From the NCBI GenBank assembly GCA_040954595.2, contig CM082581.2, positions 10,416,001-10,480,000 of the forward strand: 64,000 nucleotides of DNA, given 5' to 3'. The translations under genes were made by a program, and so were the position numbers. Under the pieces are notes generated by a model. That model made no database searches and was not told the DNA's origin. It saw only the letters and a program-made list of their open reading frames with translations. Shown in pieces: positions 1 through 11,284 of the stretch. The DNA is from Balanoglossus misakiensis (taxonomy: Eukaryota > Hemichordata). How positions within the stretch are numbered: the stretch's first letter is position 1; the number at the start of each line of letters is the position of its first letter.

Positions 1-879
1 TTGGTGCTCTATTCGCGCGACTTCTTCCTCGTCACTCGACGCGTCGCTCGGATGAGACGAAATATCCCGAGCGTTCTCGGACAGCGTAACATGCTGACAA
101 GACAACCCTTGGCTGATTTTGTCAATGTCTGTCAAGGAACTGCTCTTGTCTGAGTCGGGGTATGTCTTCGACTTCAATATTGCTTCAAAAATATCACTTT
201 TTGCGCTGTTTGAATCATCGGTATCGCCGCCGCCGTCATCATCAACATCACCATCATACGATAAAGAAGAGTCACTTTCTCGGCCTTTCGAAATTTGACC
301 ACATTTTTCTGGCCGTTCCCTTTTCTTGCCGACAAGCTTATATCTGCGTCTTTCCGATTTAAAGCCGCTGTTGTTTTCCCCTGGTCTACCCCCAAATGGC
401 GTTGCTCTAGGAACAGGACACTTGTATTTCTTTCGTTGTAATGGCGTGGACACAGTCTTTAAATCTATACTGTCTCCTGGAGTCAGTCTTATCTCATTTC
501 GGACTCTAGATTGAGAACGGAGACCTTTGGTCACGGGAAGCTTCGATTGTCTGATTTTAGGATCCCGCTCTTTGGTACCTTGAGTTTCATTAATGATCGG
601 CGACTTATCTTGGCGGTGTACTTGTTCACGATCCTCTGTCGAACCCTTCAGACCACCCTTTCTTGTCGCTGGTCGCATCGGTACGGAAAGTCCAGCAGAA
701 TTCTTTGCTGCATATTTGTTTCTCTTGGTCGCACTGGCAATGTTCAGAGACGTAATGCTGAATATGTCTTCGTACTCGACAACTGCGTTTTTGGCGTCGT
801 ACAGCGAGTTCACCAACCAGCCTGGCCTTCTGCGCAACGTTCGGTCGTTCCGCTTTCGCAGGCGCGATCGGCCGTCCAT
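1..879 (-). CDS. Unrecognised basic/acidic nuclear-type protein, 5' exon, partial
   Basis: An open frame of 293 codons starts at the ATG complementary to 877-879 and is still open at the window edge, so the gene continues to the left. The first residues are strongly basic (MDGRSRLRKRNDRTLRRRPG), followed by a short ordered-looking stretch containing NSLYDAKNAVVEYEDIF. A long Lys/Arg/Ser-rich part follows (about residues 60-190). A run rich in Asp, Gly and Ser lies near residues 200-220, and an acidic SSDEEEV segment near 285. This composition suggests a mostly disordered nuclear or chromatin protein. No signal peptide or membrane segment is seen. I do not recognise the family. The start is the first ATG in the frame and no splice acceptor is needed before it. 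It faces away from RNF103 across about 1.9 kb. Confidence 0.6.
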   Translation of the reverse strand, partial: MDGRSRLRKRNDRTLRRRPGWLVNSLYDAKNAVVEYEDIFSITSLNIASATKRNKYAAKNSAGLSVPMRPATRKGGLKGSTEDREQVHRQDKSPIINETQGTKERDPKIRQSKLPVTKGLRSQSRVRNEIRLTPGDSIDLKTVSTPLQRKKYKCPVPRATPFGGRPGENNSGFKSERRRYKLVGKKRERPEKCGQISKGRESDSSLSYDGDVDDDGGGDTDDSNSAKSDIFEAILKSKTYPDSDKSSSLTDIDKISQGLSCQHVTLSENARDISSHPSDASSDEEEVARIEHQ

Positions 880-2800
880 AATTACTGTGTTCCCTGTGAT
901 ATGTACTGCGATATGTCAGCAGAAGTCATTGAAATCTGATCGCCTGTGATTACAGGTGTTACAGGTGTAGTGATTAGTACCTTTTGTCACGGCTGGAAGG
1001 GGATAATCATTTATCGGTGGCAGCCTCTCCCCACTAAACACTAGTTATACTTTTGACAACGACGACCTCGCATTCGGAGCGCGGCGTTACTCACCACACA
1101 TCCGCAGTCGTTGCACTCACCTGCCGTCAACAGGTGCACACCCAATGTCCTCAGACAACAAACGAGCATAGGCACGGCGGAGACGAGAATAACTTCATAA
1201 ACACCTTTGTTTTGTTTGTTTGTGTAGTATCTACCAACAAACCTCTTCTCAGTTGCCATTAAAAGTAAAAAGAGGCGTGTTGCGACAAAAGCCGGACAGA
1301 TTAACTTCGTCATGCCTTGGGGGAAACATGCCTACCATAGGATTTTACACGGATCAGTGATTGGGGCAGCCGCCAACATATTACCCAACCTTTCTAATGT
1401 CATCTTTCTAGTCTTTTTTTGCCTTTTTTCGTTTTCCTTTTTATTTTACGATGTGAATCTCTGTCGTCTATTTCCTGACAATATTCAAACAGTACGTACA
1501 CTGAAACTCTTCTTGAAAGTTGCCATGACGTCGACAAGTGCCTTTTGTCATTTGAATGTCGACGTTCCCTTTACGTGACATTTTCTGCTTTTGTCCGCGC
1601 ATGACTATAAACCGTGGTTTGTGGGAGAAGACGGTGATAGAAACTTAACAGGTCTGCTACCATTAAACGTCACGTTTAACACTTTCGGAGCAGGAGTCGT
1701 TATTTTCAGACGACAGGCGTACTCGCTTCAGCGGTTTTCTTTCACTCTGTTGACCTCTGTAATAAATCACTCTGACATGTAATAAACCACGCTCCCGAGC
1801 CTAAATTCATACATGCCGCGGGGATTGGAAATCGTTGCAAATAATGATTTCAATACGCGTGCAATGGTCAAAGCACTCGGTATAGCCCCCCCCCCCCTCC
1901 GAGAGTTACATACGGGTATCGCAAGAAGGGTGGGCCCCACATGCCATGATGATTGCATGAGTTCAACCACCACACTCAGAAGTAAACAGTTAAACTTGGA
2001 AAAACCACTGGGGACGCTCGCGCTTTTAATACAAATGAAGACTAGGCGACGGTCATTGAGATAGTCACCAGCCGAATATTGAGAATCTTGACATAAGCTA
2101 TAGGCAGTAGAACAGTTAAAATATACTTTATTTTTCCATGAAAATTGATCAGTTTCTCACGGCTTTGGAAAGCCCTTGATTTGGATGACCATGGTATCTT
2201 TATATAAAACAAACTCAATTTGTGATATGTGGCCATGTCAGGGACATACGCGAGATTGTTTTACTCTTATCTGAGAAGTAGAGGCCAACTTATTCGTACA
2301 TTGCTTTTTACTTTTTTAGCCAAGGACTACTGAGCTGAGTTCAACACTGAACTTGAACCTGTGCAAGGGGCATTGAACGTCAGAAGTATACCATCATATA
2401 TTATATATGATGATGAATGAAAAGTGTGTTTGAAAATACTCTGTTTCGTTTCGAAAATACTCTCTTCCTATTGGCTTCTGAACCCTAACCTAACCCTCCA
2501 ATTGGAATCCAAAGTACTGATTTCACAATTTACAAGAACCTAGGGAGTACTGTTACAGCGCCATCTTGAATTAAATCGCCTGACCCCCATAACCTGTCGG
2601 GAACGAAGTCAGACGCATGAAAGTGTTTTAAAGCACAAAATTGAAGCTTTCGCCGAACGAGTTACGTCTATGACTGGATGTAGCGTTTTTTCGCGTGATT
2701 CTAATCTTGCTTAACGCTCGTGAAACGGAAAAATCCCAACGAATTCGCGCTGGGATGTTTTGATGACGTGGGAGTGACTGACTGGATCCATTGATGCAGT
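880..2800. other. Intergenic region between two divergent genes
   Basis: This stretch separates the leftward gene from RNF103 and should hold both promoters. I find no coding exon with matching splice signals. A short C tract lies near 1887-1896. Two imperfect telomere-like units (ccctaacctaaccc) lie near 2485 and are too few to mean anything. The open frames here are short and have no recognisable protein content. Confidence 0.6.
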
Positions 2801-5800
2801 ATGTTGTCAAAACTGCTCTTCTTGTTGCTGTATTTCGCCCTTCTTTTCCTGGTCGTGAGGGTGTTTGAACTGGCCGCCTGGTACGAAGCCGGTTTCTTAG
2901 CAAGCCAGCTTGTCGACCCGCTCTCACTCAGCGTCCGGAAACTGAAAAGTATTCTCGACGAACGAGGAGTGAGTTACAATGGGGTCTTGGAGAAGACTGA
3001 GCTCTCCGAACTTGTTGACACTTCCGGTATGTACACAATTTATTTATGACCGTGAGAAAGGACCCTGGAAAGGGTCGCCTACCAGATAGACACTTGTTTT
3101 GCGAGTCTTGTTTGTATTGACATGTCAAACAAGACTTTGTATAGTATGATTCGTATTTTCAAATCTTTTGGACACAGTCTGTTTGTAAAATTGTCAGATA
3201 TCACTATGTTCTGTCAGATGTTCTATTTTGACAGTTTGGTTACGTAACACGTCATTAGAGCAAAATGTAATTGAAATACCCACAGTATGGTTTGCATCAA
3301 GACTAAGAGATCTTTGCATTATATGGACCATAGCAGTAACTTTTGGGGCGTTTCTGTTCTACACCCTCAGTGATGTAGATAATAGCCAGTCACTGGTGCA
3401 AGTATAATAGCTGAAATTTGTGGATATTGCTTAATGTGAAAAACTAAAAAATGATGCAAGAGTCTGTATTTTGATTATTTTAAAAGTGGAATAATGATAT
3501 GGAAATAAGTAAATGAATGAATGAATAAATAAATCAGCTTAGTGTTATGTCATGTTGACATTTAGTGCTTGTACTTCACGTTGCTGTGATCATAGTAAAA
3601 TTACAAGATTTCCACTGTACAAGTTATGACAAAGAGAAATGAACTCTTTCTGTCAGTGATGAAACATTTCTCTTATAATTCTCAAGTTTTGGCAAACTTA
3701 ATGTGACAGTTCTTTCATGAAAATGCATTCATCACTGTTCACACTGTACCTTTGGTCCCTCATGTATTGTATGTAAATGACCCATTTATAGAGAAACAGA
3801 CATGTTACCAAACAGTGTGTGAACTTTGACATGTTGAATCAGTGAGGGGCTAGGCATTGCCGGTAGAAATTTGAGAAAATTCACAGAGAGAAAACAATCT
3901 GCCAATCAGTGATTGATAAAAACAAAATTTATCTGCATGCATGGTTTTACCTTCAGACACAATGTGTAATTCATTACATGTTGGTTTGGGAGCAAATGTA
4001 GTCTGTCTCCTGATACAGTTCATTTTGTACGGACAGGCGAATTGACAGAAGGGGAGGTGTTGACTGCGTCCGAGGAAGAAACGGCGTCGGAAAGTACCAG
4101 GTTCAGTTGTGGTGCTCACTTCAATGAAGAAGTGGAAGATAAGAAAGACAGTGCCTGGGTCATACAGGTATGCCTAAGCTCCAATTCATCACTCGGGAAT
4201 TAACTTAATAAGTGTATAAAATTTCATAGGGCATGGGTATATACAGACAACTCGTCTCGTATTCATAATAGAGGTACTACTTTGTCATGATCAGTTATGC
4301 ATATACTCAAGTTAGCGTATATGTGGATATAACATTCTGTATTGAGAATGACCATCTGTTTGTCTGGAAAATTGATCAGAGCTCAGAGATGGTGTTGACA
4401 CAAAATAGTAATTGTATTGACATTATCATGTATTAGGTAATACCTCGAAGTCAGTATCCTTGTCTGCCAGACCCGTCATGGTCGCTGTTGGTTAAGAAAA
4501 TTTCAAGATTTGGTGTCAGGACAGGAATATTTGATTGCAGCATGGACCCATGGTGAGTGATCATCATTGCTTTCATGGAGTATAGACTTTATGTCAGAAT
4601 AGATAGCATTTTGAATTCACCTTAGAGAGCGCCCTCTAGTGGCAACTCCCTCAAATCCAACATGCATGGGGCAGATGGTGAGATGGCAAATTTTCTTTGC
4701 ACTGTTTCTCTGCATGTTTTTCCAAAGCATAAACCAAGCCTCTTAAAAGGATGTATGTGTTTGAATAATAGGGAGGAATATGATGTATTGGACATGTAAT
4801 TGAACATAATCTGACATTAATTTCTGTTTTTTTGATGATTACAGGTTTTGTGACAGAAAAGGATGGACAGTGTCAAACCTCATTCTGACCCTGCCACAGG
4901 GACGAAAACCCAAAGACAATGTTGTCATGGTAACTTACAATGGAACATACAAACTACCGATCATCCTGAATTGGATCAGCAACCAGATATCATCTCGTCT
5001 TCAGACCATTCCAAATTTGTCAAACTTGGAAACCAAGTGGTTGGCCAGATCGGACTCCTCTCCCCTGAAAATAATTCTGTTCTCACATAGCAATGATCCG
5101 CCATTATTTTTCTCTGCCCTTGGTGTGAAATTCACTGGTAGATTTAACTTTGGACAATATTCTTACGATGGAAATTCTTCTATTTTGCAAAATATTGGCG
5201 TCACAACCTATCCCACGTACTTGGTGATAACTCCAGAGTCGGTATTCAAGTACGGCACAAAGGAAGGGGAGTTCTACACCTACAAAGCCATGGAAGTATT
5301 TTTGAAAGCTTATCACCCAGAAATCAATGACATCTTTTTGTCCAGTCTGCTAGTAATAAACCTGATTTGCCTCATGGAGTTGTTTCTCAGCAACAGTAGT
5401 TTACCGAGGAGGGCGCTGAAACTAGTGTGGGATCTCGGCAAGTATAACATCATTGTGATTATCCTATGGGTTCCTCTGTTGTGGATTGGCCAACTGGGGT
5501 TCATGGACAGTGTGTGTAGATACTGTTATAGGTTCCTTCGCACACTCAGTGGCACCCATTTTGCGGCGTCTTTGAGAAGGGACTGGCTTTTGTACGGCAA
5601 CTACACGGGTCTGCTTGTCGGCTCGTTCCTGGTGTTCGGAGTCGCGGTGAACCTGGCCAGGAAGGCTTGTGGGTTTTCTCAGCCGACCGCCGACGACAAC
5701 TTGAACGTCACGGAATGGTGGAACCAGACCATGCAGCAGTACTACAGTCTCCTGTTCCGCACCCGGCTGAGAACGCACGCCCCCATCGACGTGTCCCTGA

Positions 5801-6675
5801 TCGAAGACGGGTTAGATCTGTTGGTGGAACGGCTGGCTGTTCCGGACTTCTGGTTGCACCCGGTGATACCGACCGAGTACATAAAAGAGTTACCAGTGTG
5901 GCAGTACAGCGTCCGACAACGTTCAAACTCTCGGTGCAGTGGTCGCCGGGGGAAGCACTGTTGCTGTGGGTGGGATAGCAGTGGAGAGATGAAATCACAA
6001 CACACAAACTCCACTGAAGAGAACATGGCAGAATCGGCTGACAACCAGCAAGACTCTGCAGTCAAGTGTGACTGTGTTCTTTGCCGTAGAGACTCAGCAA
6101 AACTAGACAAAAAGAAGAAAAGGAGAAGTCGAAAGAATAGAAGCAGCAACGAAATTCAAAACAAAGTGGACAGCCTCTGCAGGTGTCCATTACCTAGTGC
6201 ACATCACACGTATCATTGTTGTCATAGTGATGATTCGTCTAGTGATCTCAGTGGGACAGAGACAGACTTTCAGAATTGTGGAAAAGAAGGTTCATTTGAT
6301 GATAGTGATAGAGGGGAAAGTTCAGAAACAGTAGTGTCTTCTCCAACCAACCTACCCGTCTCGTCGCCATGCACCAATGACCAGTTTCGACCCCATTCAT
6401 GCAACTGTAGTGGCACCTCACTCCCAGATGACCATACCCACAATGCACCATCCGATACGTATGTCCAGGCTCCTTCTGGTATGATAGAGTGCAGTGATTG
6501 TGCTATTTGTTTGGACAACTATGAGATTGGAGCTACACTATGTGGGTTACCGTGTGGTCATAATTACCACCAGAAATGTATTGTGATTTGGTTAGAAAGT
6601 AGTAACCACTGCTGTCCAGTTTGTAGATGGCCGGCTTATAAAAAAGAATGCAAGCTATTACAGCACAGGGAATGA
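2801..6675 (+). CDS. RNF103: RNF103-like membrane RING-H2 E3 ubiquitin ligase
   Basis: Four exons join in frame: 2801-3026, 4037-4167, 4437-4552 and 4845-6675, giving about 767 residues (human RNF103 is about 685). The N-terminus has a membrane anchor (residues 4-24) followed by FELAAWYEAG and LVDPLSLSVRKLK, which match the RNF103 family closely. A thioredoxin-like luminal region lies around 225-315 (LVIT after YPTY). Three hydrophobic segments follow at about 321-339, 358-378 and 408-428. The C-terminal RING-H2 finger (710-753) starts CAICLDNYE, continues CGHNYHQKC and ends CPVC, with all eight zinc ligands present in C3H2C3 order. The family resides in the endoplasmic reticulum and ubiquitinates substrates for ER-associated degradation. 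Between the last membrane segment and the RING, this protein has a long Cys/His/Ser-rich and Lys-rich insertion (about residues 515-700), which explains the extra length. Confidence 0.95.
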
Positions 6676-6734
6676 TGATTATATATTGGATGATCATAAT
6701 TTTACCAACTGAAATATCATTTTATGTCTGGATC

Positions 6735-6740
6735 AATAAA
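6735..6740 (+). other. Polyadenylation signal of RNF103
   Basis: AATAAA lies 60 bases after the RNF103 stop codon. Further AATAAA copies lie near 6932 and 6943, so alternative 3' ends are possible. The region 6676-7317 otherwise holds only 3' UTR and intergenic sequence; I see no exon in it. Confidence 0.6.
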
Positions 6741-8800
6741 GATAATGAAGTTGGCAATGACATTTGGTGATCGAATCCTTACCATCTGAAATATTTTGTG
6801 TCTAGATCAGTGAAAAAGTTTGTTCTGTTGATTGGTTGCTTAGGAATCATGACAATAGAAATTTAGCAGCTAAAATCCAACAAATCTGCATGGCAGGATA
6901 TCAGAGGGTAAAATAAGCATCTAAGAGTGAATAAAATGGTCTGAATAAACATCAGTCAATTGTCAGTTTTTTTTTTACTATGTTGCCATGGTAAGACTGT
7001 CTCAATCACCATCTGACAGTCGGTTACCTGTAGGTTTCACAAGAGGTCAAAGTTCGTTTGTCCTCTACCTTTGCCCGCTATCAGAAGAATAGTGACTCTC
7101 TAAACAAACTTTCAAGTAGCTTCACTATGAAAGGAATACTATATATTGATGTTGAATCAGACATTCTAACAGTTCCAGACTTGCTTCATCTTTGGACAAT
7201 AGTAATGTATGGTTTTGCAATTATGAATACCAGAGTTTTCTGTCACGGATGGTTTTTCTGTATGGACACTGTCACTCTTTAGGGACTGTGGTATAGATGA
7301 CAGTTTTGCACTATAGCTGCATTAATTTTCGTTTACTGCTGACTTTATTTAGACGAATTTAAGTAAATCTGTGTTTAATGCCTGCGGGTGTCTCAAAGTT
7401 GGAATGACTTGTCTTTCAAGTATTTTTTTGATTTCTTAAAGAATATATTGACTTGTAAAGATGCTAGTAAAATATATGAACAAACTTTATCTTTGAGTGG
7501 TGTCAATTTCATTGACATGTTTATTGTCTAATTTCTGATATGCAAATATTAAAAAAAATCAGAAATATACATTTCAACTAGATACATGCATTTCTAAAAA
7601 TCTATCCCATTAGTTTTGAACCATGGGAATACATGTACATTTAGAAAAGTTCTTATCATGGTTTTGATCTTGTAAAAATATTGTATTGAAAGTAGATCTT
7701 CATCTCACGAGTTTAAATGTTACATCTGCTAATGGTAGAAATTCAATTGTTTTCAAATCTAATACACTATATATGTCAACGGTATTTACAAATGTGGTTT
7801 TACAAAAAATGTAGATCCAAAACACACAGACTACCGTACTGCCTAATTAAATATTTTAAAGCATTCTGAATCATGTATATTCACAGATTGTGCGTATACC
7901 GGTTGGTGTAATAGAAATACTTCAGAATCATAATGTAAAACCTTCCTGAATTACTGGTAGTTATATTTCCGCAAGTTGAATAAGTTTCTGTTTTGGGATA
8001 GATTACAGATAGTATTCAAAAATCCTTTTACACAAGTATACAGTATGACAATAAGAAAATGAGACGATAATACTTCTTTGTCTCTCAGCATTCTGTGGCG
8101 ATTAATGTCAGCATGAAATGCAGTTTTTAAATTGTCTTTAGAACCAAGATGAACTGGTACCTGCAGTGTATTCAGTTTTGATGATTCCCATTCGCCACGG
8201 TCACTTGTACCAGGAAAAATTTGGGGAAGACCATGTCTTATGTGTTCCATGGCGTCTTCCAATACCTTTGCCCCCTGATGCAGCATGCACTGTATCAGTT
8301 CCCCCCTCCTCCTCCTCATCATCATCATCAGAATCAGATTTCGATGCATCCATACTCAGGAAACGTTTCACTGTGTTCTCTGTCGCTTCAATGTCATTCA
8401 AACTCTGACCGTAATATAAGATCTGATTTCCTCTCATTCTGGTGAATACACTTGGATGTTTCATCTGAGCTTCAGCAGCTGCTTTTAGCAGTTCATCATG
8501 GGATTGTGTGCTCATAAAGGACCTCTGTATGATACTGTTATGGTGTTTCCTGTACAAGTCAATCAGTTTCTCTTGTGCTGCTTGCATATCTTTCCTTTGA
8601 TGTGAATTCCCAGTGAATTCCATGTGTATCTTACAATCTGCCCCTACAGCTGCTGATTTGTGAATCTTCACATTGTACTTTTCCTCAATCTCTTTTAGTT
8701 CTTCACCATGCACAAGCTTGATATAAGCAAACATATCTGAATTTACAGTGAACTCATTCATCTCAACATCCTTGGTGTCAAACTTTGTAGATTCATATTC

Positions 8801-9082
8801 AGTTGTTGGGCGTCCACTTTCGATTGGTGATTTACTTCCATAACTACCAACACGTGTGGGTTTACTTGTGCAGCGTCCATAGGCCGTAAATTTTGTATCG
8901 GATGAACTTCTGTGTTTGTGGGTCATCTCTGCTTCCTCAGCAGTTGTTGGGCGTCCACTTTCGATTGGTGATTTACTTCCATAACTACCAACACGTGTGG
9001 GTTTACTTGTGCAGCGTCCATAGGCCGTAAATTTTGTATCGGATGAACTTCTGTGTTTGTGGGTCATCTCTGCTTCCTCAGC
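8801..9082 (-). repeat. Two identical 141-bp coding repeats in copy A
   Basis: A 141-base unit encoding 47 residues (starting AEEAEMTHKHRSSSD and ending SPIESGRPTT) occurs twice in tandem with no difference seen. The period is visible from gttgttgggcgtccac at 8801 and 8942. Copy B also has two units (about 14300-14580), but these differ from each other in several residues. Identity within A therefore suggests recent re-duplication or conversion. The encoded linker is Ser/Thr/Lys-rich and probably disordered. Confidence 0.85.
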
Positions 9083-9289
9083 TTTTTGACTGAGGTAGTG
9101 CTCTACCATGAACTCTTCAAGGGCTTCCTTGAATGCTCGGTAATTGTCACTGCTAATAACAATTCCGGAACCTTTAGATAAACAGCTCACACCAGTTTCT
9201 TTTAATGATTTAATCAGATCTCTTTTACCTCCAGAAATCCCTTCTAAGCATTGGTTTGGTATTGTTCGACCTTGTAAATTTACCAGAGG

Positions 9290-9790
9290 CTGAAGAAGAA
9301 TTGAGAGGTCATATTAAGAATATGATAAAAACTTTGCTTTTTGACTGAGGTAGTGCTCTACCATGAACTCTTCAAGATATTTTTGGGCTTCCTTGAATGC
9401 TCGGTAATTGTCATTGCTAATAACAATTCCGGAACCTTTAGATAAACAGCTCACACCAGTTTCTTTTAATGATTTAATCAGATCTCTTTTACCTTGAGAG
9501 GTCATATTAAGAATATGATAAAAACTTTGCTTTTTGACTGAGGTAGTGCTTTACCATGAACTCTTCAAGATATTTTTGGGCTTCCTTGAATGCTCGGTAA
9601 TTGTCACTTCTAATAACAATTCCGGAACCTTTAGATAAACAGCTCACACCAGTTTCTTTTAATGATTTAATCAGATCTCTTTTACCTCCAGAAATCCCTT
9701 CTAAGCATTGGCTTGGTATTGTTCCTTGTAGATTTACCAGAGGCTGAAGAAGAATTGAGAGGTCATATTAAGAATATGATAAAAACTTAG
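9290..9790 (-). repeat. Partial exon-3 duplications inside copy A
   Basis: The start of exon 3, encoding DLIKSLKETGVSCLSKGSG through VEHYLSQKA, is present three times: in the working exon (9083-9289) and in two extra pieces (about 9335-9500 and 9525-9743). The junction string gaggtcatattaagaatatg recurs near 9306, 9497 and 9760. Both extra pieces run into stop codons after YLSQKAKFLSYS or its equivalent. Only the leftmost piece continues into the rest of the exon. The outermost piece keeps its own splice acceptor after 9743, so it may compete in splicing. Confidence 0.75.
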
Positions 9791-11284
9791 GCGAAAATTT
9801 CAAATATCAGAGATTATCAAGACTATGAACATTTGGTGATATATACTTTGAATGTGAATATCAGAATGTTTAGTTTTCATAAAAAGAGTCTGCACATACC
9901 TCTGGTGGTTTTGGGTACACAGTAACTTCACTACCATTGACTTTAAAAGTTTTCAACCCACACATTGTATCAGCAGCTGCCATTAAAAGAAAAAAAATAA
10001 GAATGAAAACAAAATAATCTAGATCAATTCCTTCACAAAATTATTTATTTCATTTATCCAAAATTATGTTTAGACTCTGTTATGGACCTAGGGTATCTAT
10101 TAGAATCATGCTATTTCTTGAGGTTCAGAATTTGATGATGACATGTTCAATTATATGTCAGTTTTCACAAAAAATCGCGACTGTTGTTTTATTCAAATGT
10201 CAATTAATATCTGAGGAAGTTACTAGGGGTGCATAGTCTTGTCTTCTTCTCAGAGATATTAAGTAGCAATTTGGTATTTTTTGTGAATCATACTTTGTTA
10301 AACACAGTTACTGCTGTCATCATCTTATCACATGACAAGGCCATGTCAGCCAATCAGAGACCTGGATTGCCCTGGATTATAACTCATCCCACTATACCGG
10401 TACTCAATATACTCACTCTCTTTGTTTGAAAATGTTGCTATGGCAATATCTGTTCTTCTGGAAGATATTGGAAATGTAACATCAACATCAACCCTACCAT
10501 CCCTATGTCTTCTCCCAAGTTTTTCACTCATGGAGGATTGCAAGGCATCTGTGATGTCATTTTTGTGTGCACCGTATTTTAAACCTGTCACAACAATGCT
10601 GCTTTCGTCTGTGTAACTCATCTTTTGAGATTTCTGTAAGGAAAGATAGAAAATCAGTATAGGGAATATCAGGACAAACCTTAGAAATCTTCAAAGAAAA
10701 TCATAGTTGGGGGCATTACTGTTTTTGTATTTCTGAATAACAAAATCGCATAATTGAAACATTTATTCAGCCGTCAACATTACAGTCACGGTCACCTCAG
10801 CAAATCATGCCAGATACCAGCTGCAATAGTTCAAATACTAGTAGGAGCTTGGCGTTGGCGTGCGGCTTTCGTGATGACTCGAGGTTTCGACGAGTTTTGG
10901 ATGTTGGAGACCGAGTTGGACCGCAAGCAAAACGTTACAAAGCTTTTTTAATACAGCATGATTCGCCTGCGTTTGCAAGTTGTTGGCTTGTGCCTTTATA
11001 TACAGCACGGGCTCTACATTGCTGCAGTTTTGCAGCCCCTCCGTCTCCCCTAGGGACGAGGGCTCTACACTACAGCTTCGTGCATATAGTCTCCTTGAAC
11101 ATCGAGGGAAAGTTCTCATACTCACGACAATCGCTGTCTCCCCGAAAGTGGAGCTCTCTTCTTTAAAAAAATCCACACGAAACAAAGAAAATGGCGAGCG
11201 TGTGTCAGTTGCAGATCACAAGGTACATTTCGGAAACTTTATTTCGTTAGCTGCGCAGCCTTCACGATCACATATTTATCTAGT

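Larger units (their letters stand above)
8201..10621 (-). pseudogene. Copy A: RRM/KH paralogue that lost its macro domain
   Basis: This is the tandem paralogue of copy B. Exon 1 (10417-10621) starts MSYTDESSIVVTGLK, exon 2 (9900-9976) encodes LKTFKVNGSEVTV, and exon 3 probably begins at the acceptor before 9289. Exon 3 carries a KH-like unit (GVSCLSKGSGIVIS), two identical 47-residue linker repeats and a second KH-like unit (KYNVKIHKSAAVGADCKIH). Compared with B, an extra A in an A-run (8215-8219) shifts the frame, so the protein ends SPNFSWYK and stops at 8201, about 456 residues in all. Just downstream, the segment encoding the whole macro domain is gone. B's stop codon position is also mutated (TAG to TGG), so the other frame runs on to 7951. 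The upstream exons have correct splice signals, so a truncated product remains possible. It could be a dying pseudogene or a new short isoform; the frameshift could also be an assembly error. Confidence 0.75.
7318..11284. repeat. Direct duplication unit A (about 4 kb)
   Basis: By eye, this block aligns along its whole length with 12220-16285 in the same orientation. It covers the 3' flank, three exons, the introns and the promoter side of a minus-strand gene. Matching landmarks are the tatgcaaatatta stretch (7539 and 12437), the 77-base middle exon (9900 and 14962), the first exon (10417 and 15472) and the ggaccgcaagcaaaacg stretch (about 10919 and 15927). Right-hand similarity stops abruptly after cacgatcacatat, near 11277 and 16282. 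Small indels and the 624-base deletion described under copy A distinguish the units. Confidence 0.85.

Noticed and set aside
2478-2500. Telomere-like aaccctaacctaaccctcc
   Set aside because: Only two to three imperfect units; not an interstitial telomere array.
5464-6149. Long minus-strand and shifted frames over RNF103 exon 4
   Set aside because: They are shadows of a GC-richer coding exon whose own frame contains the membrane segments and RING.
7541-7552. Octamer-like atgcaaat in both duplication units
   Set aside because: It lies in the 3' flank of the duplicated genes and is shared only because the block was duplicated; no sign of a promoter.
8166-8445. Plus-strand frames over copy A (and the equivalent at 13524-13920 over copy B) rich in Pro/His/Ser
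   Set aside because: They are antisense shadows of the acidic DDDEEEE region of the minus-strand genes.
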